Assembly (NCBI GenBank): GCA_016867955.1
Contig: VGIE01000058.1
Span: 1-9,692 of the forward strand
Reading direction: 5' to 3'
Source of the DNA: Betaproteobacteria bacterium
Lineage (GTDB): Bacteria > Pseudomonadota > Gammaproteobacteria > Burkholderiales > SG8-39
Length of the DNA stretch: 9,692 nt
Below are positions 1 through 6,564 of this stretch, one piece after another. The notes below the pieces were generated by a model. The model made no database searches, had not been told where the DNA came from, and saw nothing but the letters and a program-made list of their open reading frames with translations. A program made the translations under genes and the position numbers. Every line of letters begins with the position of its first letter. The first letter of the stretch is position 1.

Positions 1-796
1 CGATGACCGGGTGCGGGGTCGCCTTCGGCGCGAGAAACGCCCACCAGTATCGCGCCGCGACGCCGGGAAGCGCCTCGGCAACCGGCGGCACGCCTGGGAA
101 GCGCTCGGAGCGCGCCGGGCTCAACACCGCGAGCATGCGGATCTTGCCGGCCTGCACCTGCGGCGCGGCCAGTCCCGCGTCATAGGACAGCACCTGCACA
201 TCGTTGGCCACGGCTGCGGCCAGGGCCGGTGTCCCCCCGTTGTACGGGACATGCACGATGTTGACGCCGGCCTGGGACTTCACCAGCTCCATGATCATGT
301 GCATGGAGCCGCCGTTGCCTGAGGACCCGTAGTTCAGCTTGCCCGGGTTGGCGCGGGCGTAGTCGATCAGTTCGCGCAGGCTGGTTACCGGGATTGTCGT
401 CGTGGCATACAGGGCGAACAGCCCCTCGATGGCCAGGGTGACGGGAATGAGGTCCCGGCGCATGTCCACCGGGGGGGCTTTCAGCAGCGTCTGGTTCATC
501 GGCGCGGCGCTGGAGTGCCAGAGGATGCGGTAGCCATCGGGCTCCGAGTTGGCCACGAACAGGGACCCGACGGTGCCGCCTGCGCCGCCGCGTGTCTCCA
601 CGACCACGGGCTGGCCGAGCCTGTCAGACAGCGGCTTCACCATCTCGCGTACGAGGATGTCGCCGCCGCCTGGGGCGAAGGGGACGATGATGGTCACCGG
701 GCGGGATGGAAACTGCGCCAGGGTGGCACCGGACAGCCCTAGCGTGCCCAGAACTGCAAGCGCACCTGCCACTGTACTGCGAACGATGGGATTCAT
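1..796 (-). CDS. Bug-type tripartite tricarboxylate transporter substrate-binding protein (3' end outside window)
   Basis: The reading frame stays open from an ATG at 796 to the window edge (265 complete codons; family members are about 320-330). It starts with a typical Sec signal peptide: R6, a hydrophobic stretch at residues 9-22, and cleavage near ATLA-Q at 27/28. Then comes the Bug hallmark: FPSRPVTIIVPFAPGGG at 29-45, later the GQPVVVETRGGAGG strand and a VPYNGG segment. In this family these residues line the cleft that binds small carboxylates in the periplasm. An AGGAG sits at 802-806, five bases before the start. No membrane subunits (TctA/TctB) are seen, which fits the orphan Bug receptors that abound in Burkholderiales. 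It is divergent from the amidohydrolase at 1029 with 232 bases between. The substrate cannot be read from sequence. Family assignment is secure. Confidence 0.93.
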   Translation of the reverse strand, partial: MNPIVRSTVAGALAVLGTLGLSGATLAQFPSRPVTIIVPFAPGGGDILVREMVKPLSDRLGQPVVVETRGGAGGTVGSLFVANSEPDGYRILWHSSAAPMNQTLLKAPPVDMRRDLIPVTLAIEGLFALYATTTIPVTSLRELIDYARANPGKLNYGSSGNGGSMHMIMELVKSQAGVNIVHVPYNGGTPALAAAVANDVQVLSYDAGLAAPQVQAGKIRMLAVLSPARSERFPGVPPVAEALPGVAARYWWAFLAPKATPHPVI

Positions 797-879
797 CCTC
801 TCTCCTCAGGTATTGGATTGGTGATGCATTTGCGACATGCGTGGGCCGCGTTGTCCACCCCGGCCAACCGGCGCAGCAA

Positions 880-919
880 CCCGGGATCCCGTGCGCCGCC
901 GCCTTCCCGGGATCCCGGG
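880..919. repeat. Twin 12-base palindromic repeats in the divergent intergenic region
   Basis: CCCGGGATCCCG occurs twice, at 880-891 and 906-917. The second copy extends into a perfect 14-base palindrome, CCCGGGATCCCGGG (906-919). The palindrome centres are 26 bases apart. Because each copy is its own reverse complement, the two could also pair with each other as a stem. They lie between the divergent start codons at 796 and 1029, where an operator would be expected. The rest of this 232-base gap holds the two leaders and a possible -10 box near 990. Operator function is inference; chance in GC-rich DNA is possible. Confidence 0.45.
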
Positions 920-989
920 CAGGTCCATTCTCCTACAGCGCCGTGATGCTTGCTTCGAATGTGATCCTCAATGACGACAGCGCCGTGTG

Positions 990-995
990 TAGAAT
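990..995 (+). promoter_or_regulatory. Possible -10 box of the amidohydrolase gene
   Basis: TAGAAT matches TATAAT at five of six bases. It would give a transcript starting near 1002 and a leader of about 27 bases before the GTG at 1029. No convincing -35 box is seen 16-18 bases upstream, so an activator or a different start is possible. Confidence 0.3.
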
Positions 996-1028
996 CCGGC
1001 CGATACACACTTTCCGAGGAGAATCACC

Positions 1029-2147
1029 GTGTCAGACCTGCTCGTTTCATCCGATGGCCACGTCAACGAGCCTCCGGACCTCTGGACGTCGCGCGCGCCG
1101 GCCAAGCTGAAGGACCGCGTTCCGAAGGTGGTGTCGACCGAGCATGGCGACGCATGGATCATGTCCCCGCATATGAGGCCGCGCCCGGTGTCCACCAGCG
1201 CAGCCGCCGGCGTCAAGCGCGAGGACTACATGAAGAAGCCGGTCACCTACAAGGAGATGCGGCCCGGTTCGTTCGACCCCAAGGCCCGGGTCGCGGACAT
1301 GGACATCGACCGCGTGCACGCCGAAGTGCTGTACCCTGGCATCGCCCGGGCGCTTGACCAGTTCGACGATCCGGAAGTGCGCCTGTTCTGCGCCAGGGCC
1401 TACAACGAATGGCTCGCAGAGTTCCAGTCCTACGACCCGAAGCGCCTGGTGTCCCTCGCCATCCTGCCGCAGATCGACGACAACGACGGCAGGAACACGC
1501 TCGAGGCGCTCAAGCACGCCAAGTCGCTGGGAATGAAGGGGGCCTTCCTCGCGCTGGGCGACCACCCGCTGTCGCACCCCTGCGCGGAGCCGGTATGGGC
1601 CTATGCCTCGGAATACAGGATTCCGCTCAGCCTGCACATCGGCAGCAGCAAGGCGCTGACGCAGAACCTCGTGGATCCGGCATTTGCCGGCATGCCGGGC
1701 ATGCGCGAGGCCTACCTCGCAACCGCGCCGCTGGGCATCACCAACTATGTCGCGGTACTCACCTACTCAGGCATCTTCGATCGTCACCGCGGCCTGAAGT
1801 TCGTGCTGGCGGAAACCGGCATCGGCTGGATTCCCTGGTTTCTCGAGCGCATGGAAAGCATATACGATCGGCATCGTCACTACCTGCAGTCGCAGATCAA
1901 GCGCCGTCCGACGGAGATCTTCCAAGAACACATGTACGCCACCTTCCAGGAAGATGCCTCCGGCCTTGCGCTGCGGACAGCACTCGGCGTGAAAAACATG
2001 ATGTGGGCGTCGGACTACCCGCACACCGATACCACGTGGCCAGACTCGGTGAAGACGGTTGATCGTTACTTCGCCGATGTGCCGAGCGGTGATCGCAAGC
2101 GCATCCTGTCGGACAACTGCATCGAGCTCTACGGCATCCAGGCCTGA
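1029..2147 (+). CDS. Amidohydrolase family protein (Amidohydrolase_2, ACMSD-like metal-dependent hydrolase)
   Basis: 372 residues, normal for this TIM-barrel family. The start is GTG at 1029, set by AGGAGA at 1017-1022 six bases upstream; the protein opens with SSDGHVNEP. Metal-site residues can be followed in order: D9-x-H11 on strand 1, the LHIG histidine H203, and the ASDYPH aspartate D329. AETGIGWIPWFLERM (261-275) is the family's usual helix entry, and E262 may contribute to the active site. Known members hydrolyse or decarboxylate cyclic and aromatic carboxylic compounds in the cytoplasm. The exact substrate cannot be assigned. It is divergent from a Bug receptor and 90 bases upstream of an LLM oxidoreductase, a common pairing in catabolic regions, and may share a transcript with it. 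No signal peptide is seen. Confidence 0.92.
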   Translation: MSDLLVSSDGHVNEPPDLWTSRAPAKLKDRVPKVVSTEHGDAWIMSPHMRPRPVSTSAAAGVKREDYMKKPVTYKEMRPGSFDPKARVADMDIDRVHAEVLYPGIARALDQFDDPEVRLFCARAYNEWLAEFQSYDPKRLVSLAILPQIDDNDGRNTLEALKHAKSLGMKGAFLALGDHPLSHPCAEPVWAYASEYRIPLSLHIGSSKALTQNLVDPAFAGMPGMREAYLATAPLGITNYVAVLTYSGIFDRHRGLKFVLAETGIGWIPWFLERMESIYDRHRHYLQSQIKRRPTEIFQEHMYATFQEDASGLALRTALGVKNMMWASDYPHTDTTWPDSVKTVDRYFADVPSGDRKRILSDNCIELYGIQA

Positions 2148-2237
2148 GCCGGCCGGAGGCCCGGGCCTGATCCTCCGGGGCCTGACGCGCACGGCCGGCC
2201 TGGACGGCGGTCGTTTCTTCTCATGCGGGATGTGCCC

Positions 2238-3122
2238 ATGAAATTTTCTGCGGTCTTTCCGGTCAATGCCTTCGCCAACGACGCGGTCGCCATCCGCGAC
2301 TGGGCACAGGCCGCCGAAGCGCTCGGCTATGCGCGCATCGTCGGCTACGATCACGTGGTCGGGGCCGTGCACGAGGGCCGCAAGGAACCGCTGTTCGGGA
2401 GCTACAGCGAGAAGGACGTCTTCCACGAGCCTCTGACGCTGTTCGCATTCCTCGCCGGCGTAACGAAGACGATCGACTTCCTCACTGGCATGATCGTCCT
2501 GCCGCAACGCCAGACCGTGCTCGTTGCCAAGCAGACGGCGCAGATCGACATCGTGTCGCAGGGCCGGCTCAACCTCGGCGTGGCGATCGGCTGGAATCCG
2601 GTCGAATATGAGGCGCTTGGCGTGCCATGGAGGAGCCGCGGGGCGCGCATCGACGAGCAGATCCCGCTGCTGCGCCGGCTGTGGTCGGAACCGGTGATCG
2701 ATTTCACCGGGACCTACCACCGCATCGACCGTGTCGGCGTCGCCCCGCGACCGTCGCGCCGCATCCCCATCTGGACCGGCGGCTTCGCGGAGCCGGCCTT
2801 GCAGCGCGCGGCGAAGTTTGCCGACGGATTCCTCTTCGCCTCGGCATCCTCCGAGAGCATCGCGCTCGCGATCCGCCTGAAGGAAGTCCTTGCCGAACAC
2901 GCTCGCGACGCGGCCGCCTTCGCGCTGCAGTCCATCGTGGCCTATTCGCTCGGCCCGAAGGTCTGGCGCGAAGAGCTCGAAGTCTGGAAGCAGCTCGGCG
3001 CGACGCATTTCACGCTACGCACGCACCGCCAGACGCCGCCCAGGCCGGGCAGCGCCAGGCCTGCCGAATCCATCGACGAACACATCCAGGCGCTGGAGAC
3101 CTTCATCCGGGAACTCCGCTGA
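2238..3122 (+). CDS. LLM class flavin-dependent oxidoreductase (luciferase-like; F420- or FMN-type)
   Basis: 294 residues from the ATG at 2238, where MKFSAVFP matches the usual first strand of the family. An ATG at 2223 in the same frame would add five residues (MRDVP); neither start has a strong ribosome binding site, the best being GCGGGA at 2226-2230. Luciferase-fold landmarks in order are YDHV (37-40), TGMIVLPQR (83-91), GRLNLGVAIGW followed by NPVEYEALG (109-128), RGARIDE (135-141) and PIWTGG (177-182). Members are cytoplasmic TIM-barrel enzymes that use reduced F420 or FMN for oxidation or monooxygenation. The sequence resembles the group annotated as F420-dependent (TIGR03619-like). 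In a betaproteobacterium FMN is equally possible. Probably co-transcribed with the amidohydrolase. Residues 264-278 form a proline-rich loop near the C-terminus. Confidence 0.9.
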   Translation: MKFSAVFPVNAFANDAVAIRDWAQAAEALGYARIVGYDHVVGAVHEGRKEPLFGSYSEKDVFHEPLTLFAFLAGVTKTIDFLTGMIVLPQRQTVLVAKQTAQIDIVSQGRLNLGVAIGWNPVEYEALGVPWRSRGARIDEQIPLLRRLWSEPVIDFTGTYHRIDRVGVAPRPSRRIPIWTGGFAEPALQRAAKFADGFLFASASSESIALAIRLKEVLAEHARDAAAFALQSIVAYSLGPKVWREELEVWKQLGATHFTLRTHRQTPPRPGSARPAESIDEHIQALETFIRELR

Positions 3123-3331
3123 GGGGCGATGCCTTCGCTACTTGGGCTTGAGGGCGGAGCACTGGATGGCGTCAGCGCGGACCTTCACCTGGCCGCTGGA
3201 GGTGCGCAACGGTTCGTCTGCGCGGCCATCCGGATCGGGGAGACGCGAGGAGCGGCATGGCGTTGGCCGGGGTGGCAGGTGCAGTGCCTGCGCGTTTTCT
3301 GGCGCTGTTGGGTGGATCGGCATCGACGCGT

Positions 3332-3337
3332 TACTAT
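3332..3337 (+). promoter_or_regulatory. Possible -10 box of the methyltransferase gene
   Basis: TACTAT at 3332-3337 lies 18 bases after TTGGGT (3308-3313), a plausible but imperfect sigma-70 pair. It sits in the 308-base gap 3123-3430, in the only AT-leaning stretch there. If real, the transcript starts near 3344 and the gene starts at 3431 rather than at 3257. The rest of the gap holds no convincing plus-strand gene; a coding-like minus-strand tail at 3138-3257 is discussed under findings. Confidence 0.3.
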
Positions 3338-3430
3338 ACCGGCCTTGCGCCCTGGCAGGGCGTGAGTCCCGAGGGCGAAGTCGGGCCTTTCTCGGCGGAG
3401 ATGGGTGGTTCAAACAGGGGAGAGCAGGTC

Positions 3431-4351
3431 ATGGTGGGAGTGTTGCGTCGTCCGGCTGGGCTGTTCTTGCTTGCGGCCGGATGTCTGTTTGCCGGCGGCG
3501 CTTCGGCGCAGGCGATGTTTTCGCTGTTCGTGGCCACCAAGGACGAGATCGCCGCGCGCATGGTTGCGCTGGCCGATCCCAAGTCCGGGGAAACGGTGAT
3601 CGACCTGGGCTCGGGCGACGGACGGCTGGTGATCCGCTCGGCGAAGGATCGCCCCGGTGTCAGGGGCGTCGGCGTGGATATCGATGCCAAGCTGGTGGGC
3701 GATGCCACCGCCAACTCGGATGCCGAAGGCGTGTCCGATCGCGTGCGCTTCATGCAGCAGAACGTCTTCGACGCCGATCTCTCGAAGGTAGACGTCATCT
3801 ACATGTGGCTGTTCCCGGAGCTGATGCGTCTGCTGCGCCCGAAGATCCTTCGCGAGGCACGACCGGGCACGCGCGTCGTCTCACAGATGTTCGACATGGG
3901 CGACTGGCAGTCGGACAGGTCTGACGAGCAGCAAGATACGGTGCGCCTGTGGGTGGTGCCCGCGAAAGTGCAGGGCAACTGGCAATGGACGCTGACCCTG
4001 CCCAACGGCAGACGGGCAAGCTACGCTGCCGTTGTCGAGCAGCAGTTCCAGAAGAGCGATGCCGCGGTGCGCGTCGGCAAGGAGCGCCGCGCGACGCGCA
4101 TGTTTGTGCTGCGCGGCGACGAGGTGACGTTCTCGCTCACCATTCCGCTGCCCGGGCTGCCCAACCAGGACCATGAGTTCACCGGCAAGGTGCGCGGCAA
4201 TGTCATCACGGGCACGGTGAAGCTGCGCAGAGACTACGATGCCGACACCAACAGCTACAAGTTCATCGAACTGCCCTGGCGCGCCGTGCGCAGCACGCAG
4301 ACGAGCTACTTTGCGCCGACCGGCCTGCCTACGCCTACCGTCCTGCCTTAA
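3431..4351 (+). CDS. Class I SAM-dependent methyltransferase with N-terminal signal/anchor segment
   Basis: 306 residues from the ATG at 3431, which has GGGGAG about seven bases upstream; the frame is open back to 3257, but that extension looks non-coding. Residues 1-28 look like a signal peptide or membrane anchor (R6, R7, hydrophobic 10-22, GASAQA). Residues 54-130 form a Rossmann methyltransferase core: ETVIDLGSGDGRLVI (54-68) is SAM motif I, GVDID (81-85) carries the acidic ribose-binding residue D83, and NVFDAD (111-116) follows. MWLFPELM and LRPKILREARPGTRVVS resemble the FAM173/ATPSCKMT group of membrane-anchored lysine methyltransferases. After about residue 180 comes a beta-rich domain (GNWQWTLTL ... 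GKVRGNVITGTVKL) of about 90 residues that I cannot name. The target is unknown. SAM is not expected in the periplasm, so an anchor facing the cytoplasm is more likely than export. Confidence 0.82.
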   Translation: MVGVLRRPAGLFLLAAGCLFAGGASAQAMFSLFVATKDEIAARMVALADPKSGETVIDLGSGDGRLVIRSAKDRPGVRGVGVDIDAKLVGDATANSDAEGVSDRVRFMQQNVFDADLSKVDVIYMWLFPELMRLLRPKILREARPGTRVVSQMFDMGDWQSDRSDEQQDTVRLWVVPAKVQGNWQWTLTLPNGRRASYAAVVEQQFQKSDAAVRVGKERRATRMFVLRGDEVTFSLTIPLPGLPNQDHEFTGKVRGNVITGTVKLRRDYDADTNSYKFIELPWRAVRSTQTSYFAPTGLPTPTVLP

Positions 4352-4482
4352 GCGGGCGGGTGAGGCCGGGCTCCGGCGCAGAACAAGGCCGCCGCGCTGC
4401 GCACGGCGTTGCAGATCGAGCCCGCGGATTTCGCAGCGCACTCCTAAGGCATGCAAGACCACGCGCTCCCGTGCATCAGAGT

Positions 4483-4507
4483 CCTCTGACGGCAATTCTG
4501 TCAGGGG
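4483..4507 (+). other. Hairpin in the methyltransferase-aldolase gap
   Basis: CCTCTGAC (4483-4490) pairs with GTCAGGGG (4500-4507), giving eight base pairs with one G-U and a nine-base loop. A smaller hairpin, GCTC (4507-4510) with GAGC (4517-4520), abuts it. A GCCGG/CCGGC hairpin also lies at 4365-4377, just after the methyltransferase stop. None has a T-run, so they are not classical terminators. They lie upstream of a weak promoter-like pair, TTGCCC (4530-4535) and TAGTCT (4553-4558). The role is unknown: readthrough control, an operator, or chance. Confidence 0.3.
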
Positions 4508-4597
4508 CTCTTCGCGGAGCGAGACAGGCTTGCCCGCGGCAGGACGCCTTGGTAGTCTGACTTGACCGATTTCCGCAGTTATTCCGAGGAGAGCAGC

Positions 4598-5467
4598 GTG
4601 GCGAAACAGAAGGTATCCCGTGGCGCACCCACGCGTTCGCTGAAGACGACCGGCGCGCGCGCGCGACAGGCCGGCAAGAAGGGCACCAGACCGGCCAGGC
4701 GCAGGCGAGACTCGATCAGCAGGGAGGAATGGCAGCTGCGTTGCGAATTGGCCGCCTGCTTCCGCCTGACTGACATGCTCGACATGAGCGATCTCGCGTC
4801 GACGCATATTTCGGTGCGCGTGCCGGGTCCTGAACATCACTTCCTGCTGAATCCGCTCGGGGTCCTGTTCGACGAGATGAAGGCCTCGGACCTGATCAAG
4901 GTCGACTTGGAGGGCAAGCTGGTCGGCAAGGGTGACGAGAGCCTGCTCAATCCCGCCGGTTTCGTGATTCACAGCTCGATCCACATGTCGCAGCCGGGAC
5001 TCCTCTGCGTGATGCATACGCATGCGCGCTGCCTGACAGCGGTGTCGATGCAGGAGGAGGGTCTCCTGCCGATCAGCCAGAAGGCGCTCCTCATGTGGGA
5101 TTTCGTCCGCTATCACGACTTCGAGGGCGCAGCGCTGGACATGGATGAGCGCGAGCGCATCGTGCGCGATCTGGGGGACGAGGGGCGGGTGGTGGTCCTG
5201 CGCAACCACGGGGCGATGACGGTCGGGAGGACGGTCGCCGAGGCCTTCTGCTGGATGTATCGCATGGAGCAGTCCTGCCGCTACCAGGTCGATGCGCTGT
5301 CGGGAAACCGCAAGCTGCGCGAGTTGAGCGCGCACACCGTTCAGCGCACCGCGCAGCAGGGCCGCAGGATACTGGGGTACGGGGGCTTCCTCGAGTGCGG
5401 GAAGATGGAGTGGCCCGGATTGGTACGGCGCCTGGAGCGCGAGCAGGGCACGTCCTACCGCACCTGA
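4598..5467 (+). CDS. Class II aldolase/adducin family protein, catalytic Glu absent
   Basis: 289 residues from GTG at 4598, chosen because GAGGAG at 4586-4591 is six bases upstream; a TTG at 4562 is in frame but has no binding site. The fold is class II aldolase/adducin: THISVRVPG (69-77), FLLNPLGVL (82-90), the zinc pair H140-T-H142 in MHTHARC, and NHGAMTVG (203-210), whose H204 is the third zinc ligand. In E. coli FucA the catalytic acid/base Glu73 lies four residues before a conserved His. Here the equivalent (before H125, in NPAGFVIH) is G121. The NPAGF form is, from memory, common in the adducin-like subgroup, so classical aldolase chemistry is doubtful. Residues 2-37 form a K/R-rich tail before the domain. 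It converges on the gene at 5473 with a 5-base gap and no terminator visible. Substrate unknown. Confidence 0.9.
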   Translation: MAKQKVSRGAPTRSLKTTGARARQAGKKGTRPARRRRDSISREEWQLRCELAACFRLTDMLDMSDLASTHISVRVPGPEHHFLLNPLGVLFDEMKASDLIKVDLEGKLVGKGDESLLNPAGFVIHSSIHMSQPGLLCVMHTHARCLTAVSMQEEGLLPISQKALLMWDFVRYHDFEGAALDMDERERIVRDLGDEGRVVVLRNHGAMTVGRTVAEAFCWMYRMEQSCRYQVDALSGNRKLRELSAHTVQRTAQQGRRILGYGGFLECGKMEWPGLVRRLEREQGTSYRT

Positions 5468-5472
5468 GTGGC

Positions 5473-6564
5473 CTAGGGATGGTAGTGGCTTTCGTCCTTT
5501 CTGGCGATGGGGACCGTGACGATCTTGCAGGCGATCTGCGTTTGCACCGATAGGCTGTGCGTCCCGGTACCACCCATCACGACGATAACGATGTCATCCG
5601 GACTGTTGGCAATCGGAATCCCGTAGTCCGGGTCGACGTCGGCGTAGAACTTGAGGTTCTTGCGGCTGAAGCTCACCAGGTTTCCGGTGGGAATATCGCC
5701 GAAGCGCAGCCGCGCACGCTCCCAGAGAAACTGCTTGACGTCGGCCTTGCTGTAGCCGCCGTTGGCGAAGGTCTGGGCATGCTGCGGGCAGAGGATGAGC
5801 GCCGGCTGCCCTTCGCCATTGTAGTTCCGGTTACCGACCGCGGGCAGTGAGCGCGAGAAGGTCCGCAACAGGTCCTTGCCCGACTGGCTGCCGCCGTTGT
5901 CATCGATCATCGCGGCGGGGCATGCCGGTATGAGCGTGACCGTGCTCGACTCGGCCGGATGTCCCCGCTCTACGCTGAGCGGCTCCCACGGGCTTTGCTC
6001 CTCGTTCTCGCCGATGCAGTGCTCGTAGCGGGCAATGTGCCCCTGAGTATGGATGTTCACGGAGCCCAGGGTGCCGCCGATGTTGGCCATGATCAGGCGC
6101 AGCGCACGCCCGATGGTCGAGGTGCTGCGCCAGCGGCTGCCGACATGATTGTACCCGCAGTTGAGGTCGATGGCCTTTCGCATCGGGCCATTGACAACGG
6201 CGATGGCCGAGGTGTTGTGCGTGGATGTCTGCACCGCATCGAGGTTGAACTTGGGCAGGGCCAGCGCCTGGGTGCCGGCGATGAGGACGGGCATGTATTC
6301 GGGCAGGCAACCTGCCATGACGGCGTTGGCGGCAATCGCCTCGACCGTGGCCGCACCCCATTTCGGTGCCAGGGTCCCGATCACGTCGCCAGGGCTCCAC
6401 CCCAGCGTCTTGTGGACATGATCCGTCATCGTGCGGACCCGATCCTCGGTCGGCGGCACGATGGGCAGCCCGTCCGTGAGGTTCTGCTCGAGAAACCAGT
6501 CGTTGATGTCCTGCCAGGAATCAGCGGAATTCATCGCGATGGCCTCGGGGCGCGCCGCGCTCAT
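5473..6564 (-). CDS. Conserved uncharacterised protein, operon partner of the UGSC selenoprotein
   Basis: 363 residues from the ATG at 6564. Its start overlaps the stop of the selenoprotein gene by four bases (ATGA, 6561-6564), which implies coupled translation; an ATG at codon 11 is an alternative start. No signal peptide or membrane segment is seen. Motifs that look strongly conserved are DGLPIVPPTEDRV (31-43), KWGAATVEAIAANAVMAGC (68-86), NGPMRK (125-130), ENEEQSPWEPLSVERG (186-201) and VVMGGTGTHS (328-337). I recall a bacterial family with this layout (DGLPVVPPT, then ENEE.SPWEPLHVERG, then a GG.G.HS segment near the C-terminus). I know no characterised member, so I give no function. It has six cysteines (86, 136, 183, 215, 259, 346), of which C86 in MAGC and C183 in EHCIGENEE sit inside the conserved motifs. 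It probably acts in the same pathway or complex as the selenoprotein. Confidence 0.87.
   Translation of the reverse strand: MSAARPEAIAMNSADSWQDINDWFLEQNLTDGLPIVPPTEDRVRTMTDHVHKTLGWSPGDVIGTLAPKWGAATVEAIAANAVMAGCLPEYMPVLIAGTQALALPKFNLDAVQTSTHNTSAIAVVNGPMRKAIDLNCGYNHVGSRWRSTSTIGRALRLIMANIGGTLGSVNIHTQGHIARYEHCIGENEEQSPWEPLSVERGHPAESSTVTLIPACPAAMIDDNGGSQSGKDLLRTFSRSLPAVGNRNYNGEGQPALILCPQHAQTFANGGYSKADVKQFLWERARLRFGDIPTGNLVSFSRKNLKFYADVDPDYGIPIANSPDDIVIVVMGGTGTHSLSVQTQIACKIVTVPIARKDESHYHP

Noticed and set aside
2153..2178. Hairpin CCGGAGG/CCTCCGG after the amidohydrolase as a terminator
   Set aside because: Seven pairs with a 12-base loop but no T-run after it, in GC-rich DNA where such matches are common; the downstream gene may well be co-transcribed.
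1767..3008. A 413-codon open frame on the minus strand
   Set aside because: It is antisense to the amidohydrolase end and the LLM oxidoreductase, crosses their gap, and shows no recognisable motif.
3257..3430. Longer N-terminus for the methyltransferase (start at 3257)
   Set aside because: It would bury the signal-like segment inside the protein, covers a possible promoter, and the start at 3431 has a better-placed ribosome binding site.
3881..5335. A 484-codon open frame on the minus strand
   Set aside because: It lies opposite the methyltransferase and aldolase genes, both of which have clear family motifs. Its own product is low-complexity (R, H, A, L-rich), as expected of an antisense frame in GC-rich DNA.
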